From: Campylobacterota bacterium
GTDB taxonomy: Bacteria > Campylobacterota > Campylobacteria > Campylobacterales > Sulfurovaceae
Assembly (NCBI GenBank): GCA_022600655.1
Contig: JAHZJZ010000385.1
Coordinates: forward strand, 1 to 5,087
Reading direction: 5' to 3'
DNA length: 5,087 nucleotides
The notes beneath the pieces were generated by a model. That model had not been told where the DNA came from, ran no database searches, and saw nothing but the letters and a program-made list of their open reading frames with translations. The position numbers and the translations under genes were made by a program. Positions 4,809 through 5,087 of the stretch are shown here, one piece after another; position 1 is the stretch's first letter; each line of letters starts with the position of its first letter.

Positions 4809-5087
4809 TTGTTAGATATCATTGTTAATACAGTTCTTGAGATGGGCTATTTAGGGTTTTTTCTCTATATGATAGTAGTTGGAACCTTTATACCACTGCC
4901 CACACAGCTTATTTTGATTCCTGCTGGTTATATCGTCTCTCAAGGTAAAATGGACATGACCACAGTGGTTTTGGTAACAGCCATGGGAACCACTACAGGA
5001 GCGATGATTAACTATCACCTCTCCCATATGATTGCCAAACGATTTATTGACCCTGAAAAGACAGCAAAACTGAAAAAGTTTTTTAAC
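4809..5087 (+). CDS. DedA/VTT-family membrane protein, N-terminal part (cut by window end)
   Basis: DedA proteins are inner-membrane proteins of the VTT (SNARE-associated) superfamily; several members flip or transport undecaprenyl phosphate or phospholipids and support envelope homeostasis. The 93 visible residues show a short amphipathic start, a hydrophobic stretch (about 13-28), the re-entrant-type motif F27-I-P-L-P-T-Q-L-I-L-I-P-A-G-Y41, and a second hydrophobic region (about 51-68). This second region leads into G60-T-T-T-G-A-M-I-N-Y-H-L-S, resembling the family's G-x(3)-G-x(3)-Y stretch. The acidic residue usually found after P-x-P is Q33 here. The later conserved arginine region lies beyond the window. 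The gene starts at TTG and is divergent from the acidic-protein operon, sharing its promoter region. Family call is firm; substrate is unknown. Confidence 0.85.
   Translation, partial: MLDIIVNTVLEMGYLGFFLYMIVVGTFIPLPTQLILIPAGYIVSQGKMDMTTVVLVTAMGTTTGAMINYHLSHMIAKRFIDPEKTAKLKKFFN

Overview
This AT-rich window looks like chromosomal DNA from a campylobacterotal (epsilonproteobacterial) species, perhaps a Sulfurovum- or Sulfurimonas-like organism. The argument rests on gene order: a highly acidic protein, guanylate kinase (gmk), tatA and arginyl-tRNA synthetase (argS) read head to tail. I recall the same order in Campylobacter (the Cj1178c-Cj1177c-Cj1176c-Cj1175c block), where the flagellar gene fliR lies just upstream. 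Here fliR is not next door. The assignment to a group is inference, because no marker gene such as rRNA is present.

Layout: At the left edge, a possible gene end (1-27) overlaps the GTG start of a VOC/glyoxalase-fold protein (24-443, plus strand). This gene converges with the minus-strand operon, leaving only three bases between the two stop codons. Read in its own direction, the operon runs from 4661 down to 447. It begins with a 384-residue acidic protein that has a degenerate receiver domain, followed by gmk (1-nt overlap), tatA, argS and a 110-residue four-helix membrane protein. A well-formed TATAAT box in front of tatA suggests that the distal half can be transcribed separately. The tatA-argS gap holds a GC-rich, hairpin-forming block unlike the rest of the window, which could be a REP-type repeat or a structured leader for argS. 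At the right edge, a divergent DedA/VTT-family membrane protein (4809 onward, cut by the window end) starts at TTG.

The 147-nt divergent region between the acidic-protein gene and dedA contains one AGTATAAT block that reads as a -10 box on both strands, followed by AT-rich GATTAA repeats.

Most of the window is housekeeping: nucleotide metabolism (gmk), tRNA charging (argS) and twin-arginine export (tatA). I see no CRISPR array, tRNA or rRNA gene, insertion sequence, toxin-antitoxin pair or defence locus. The parts least explained by known families are the acidic pseudo-receiver protein, the GC-rich block before argS and the small membrane protein coupled to argS.
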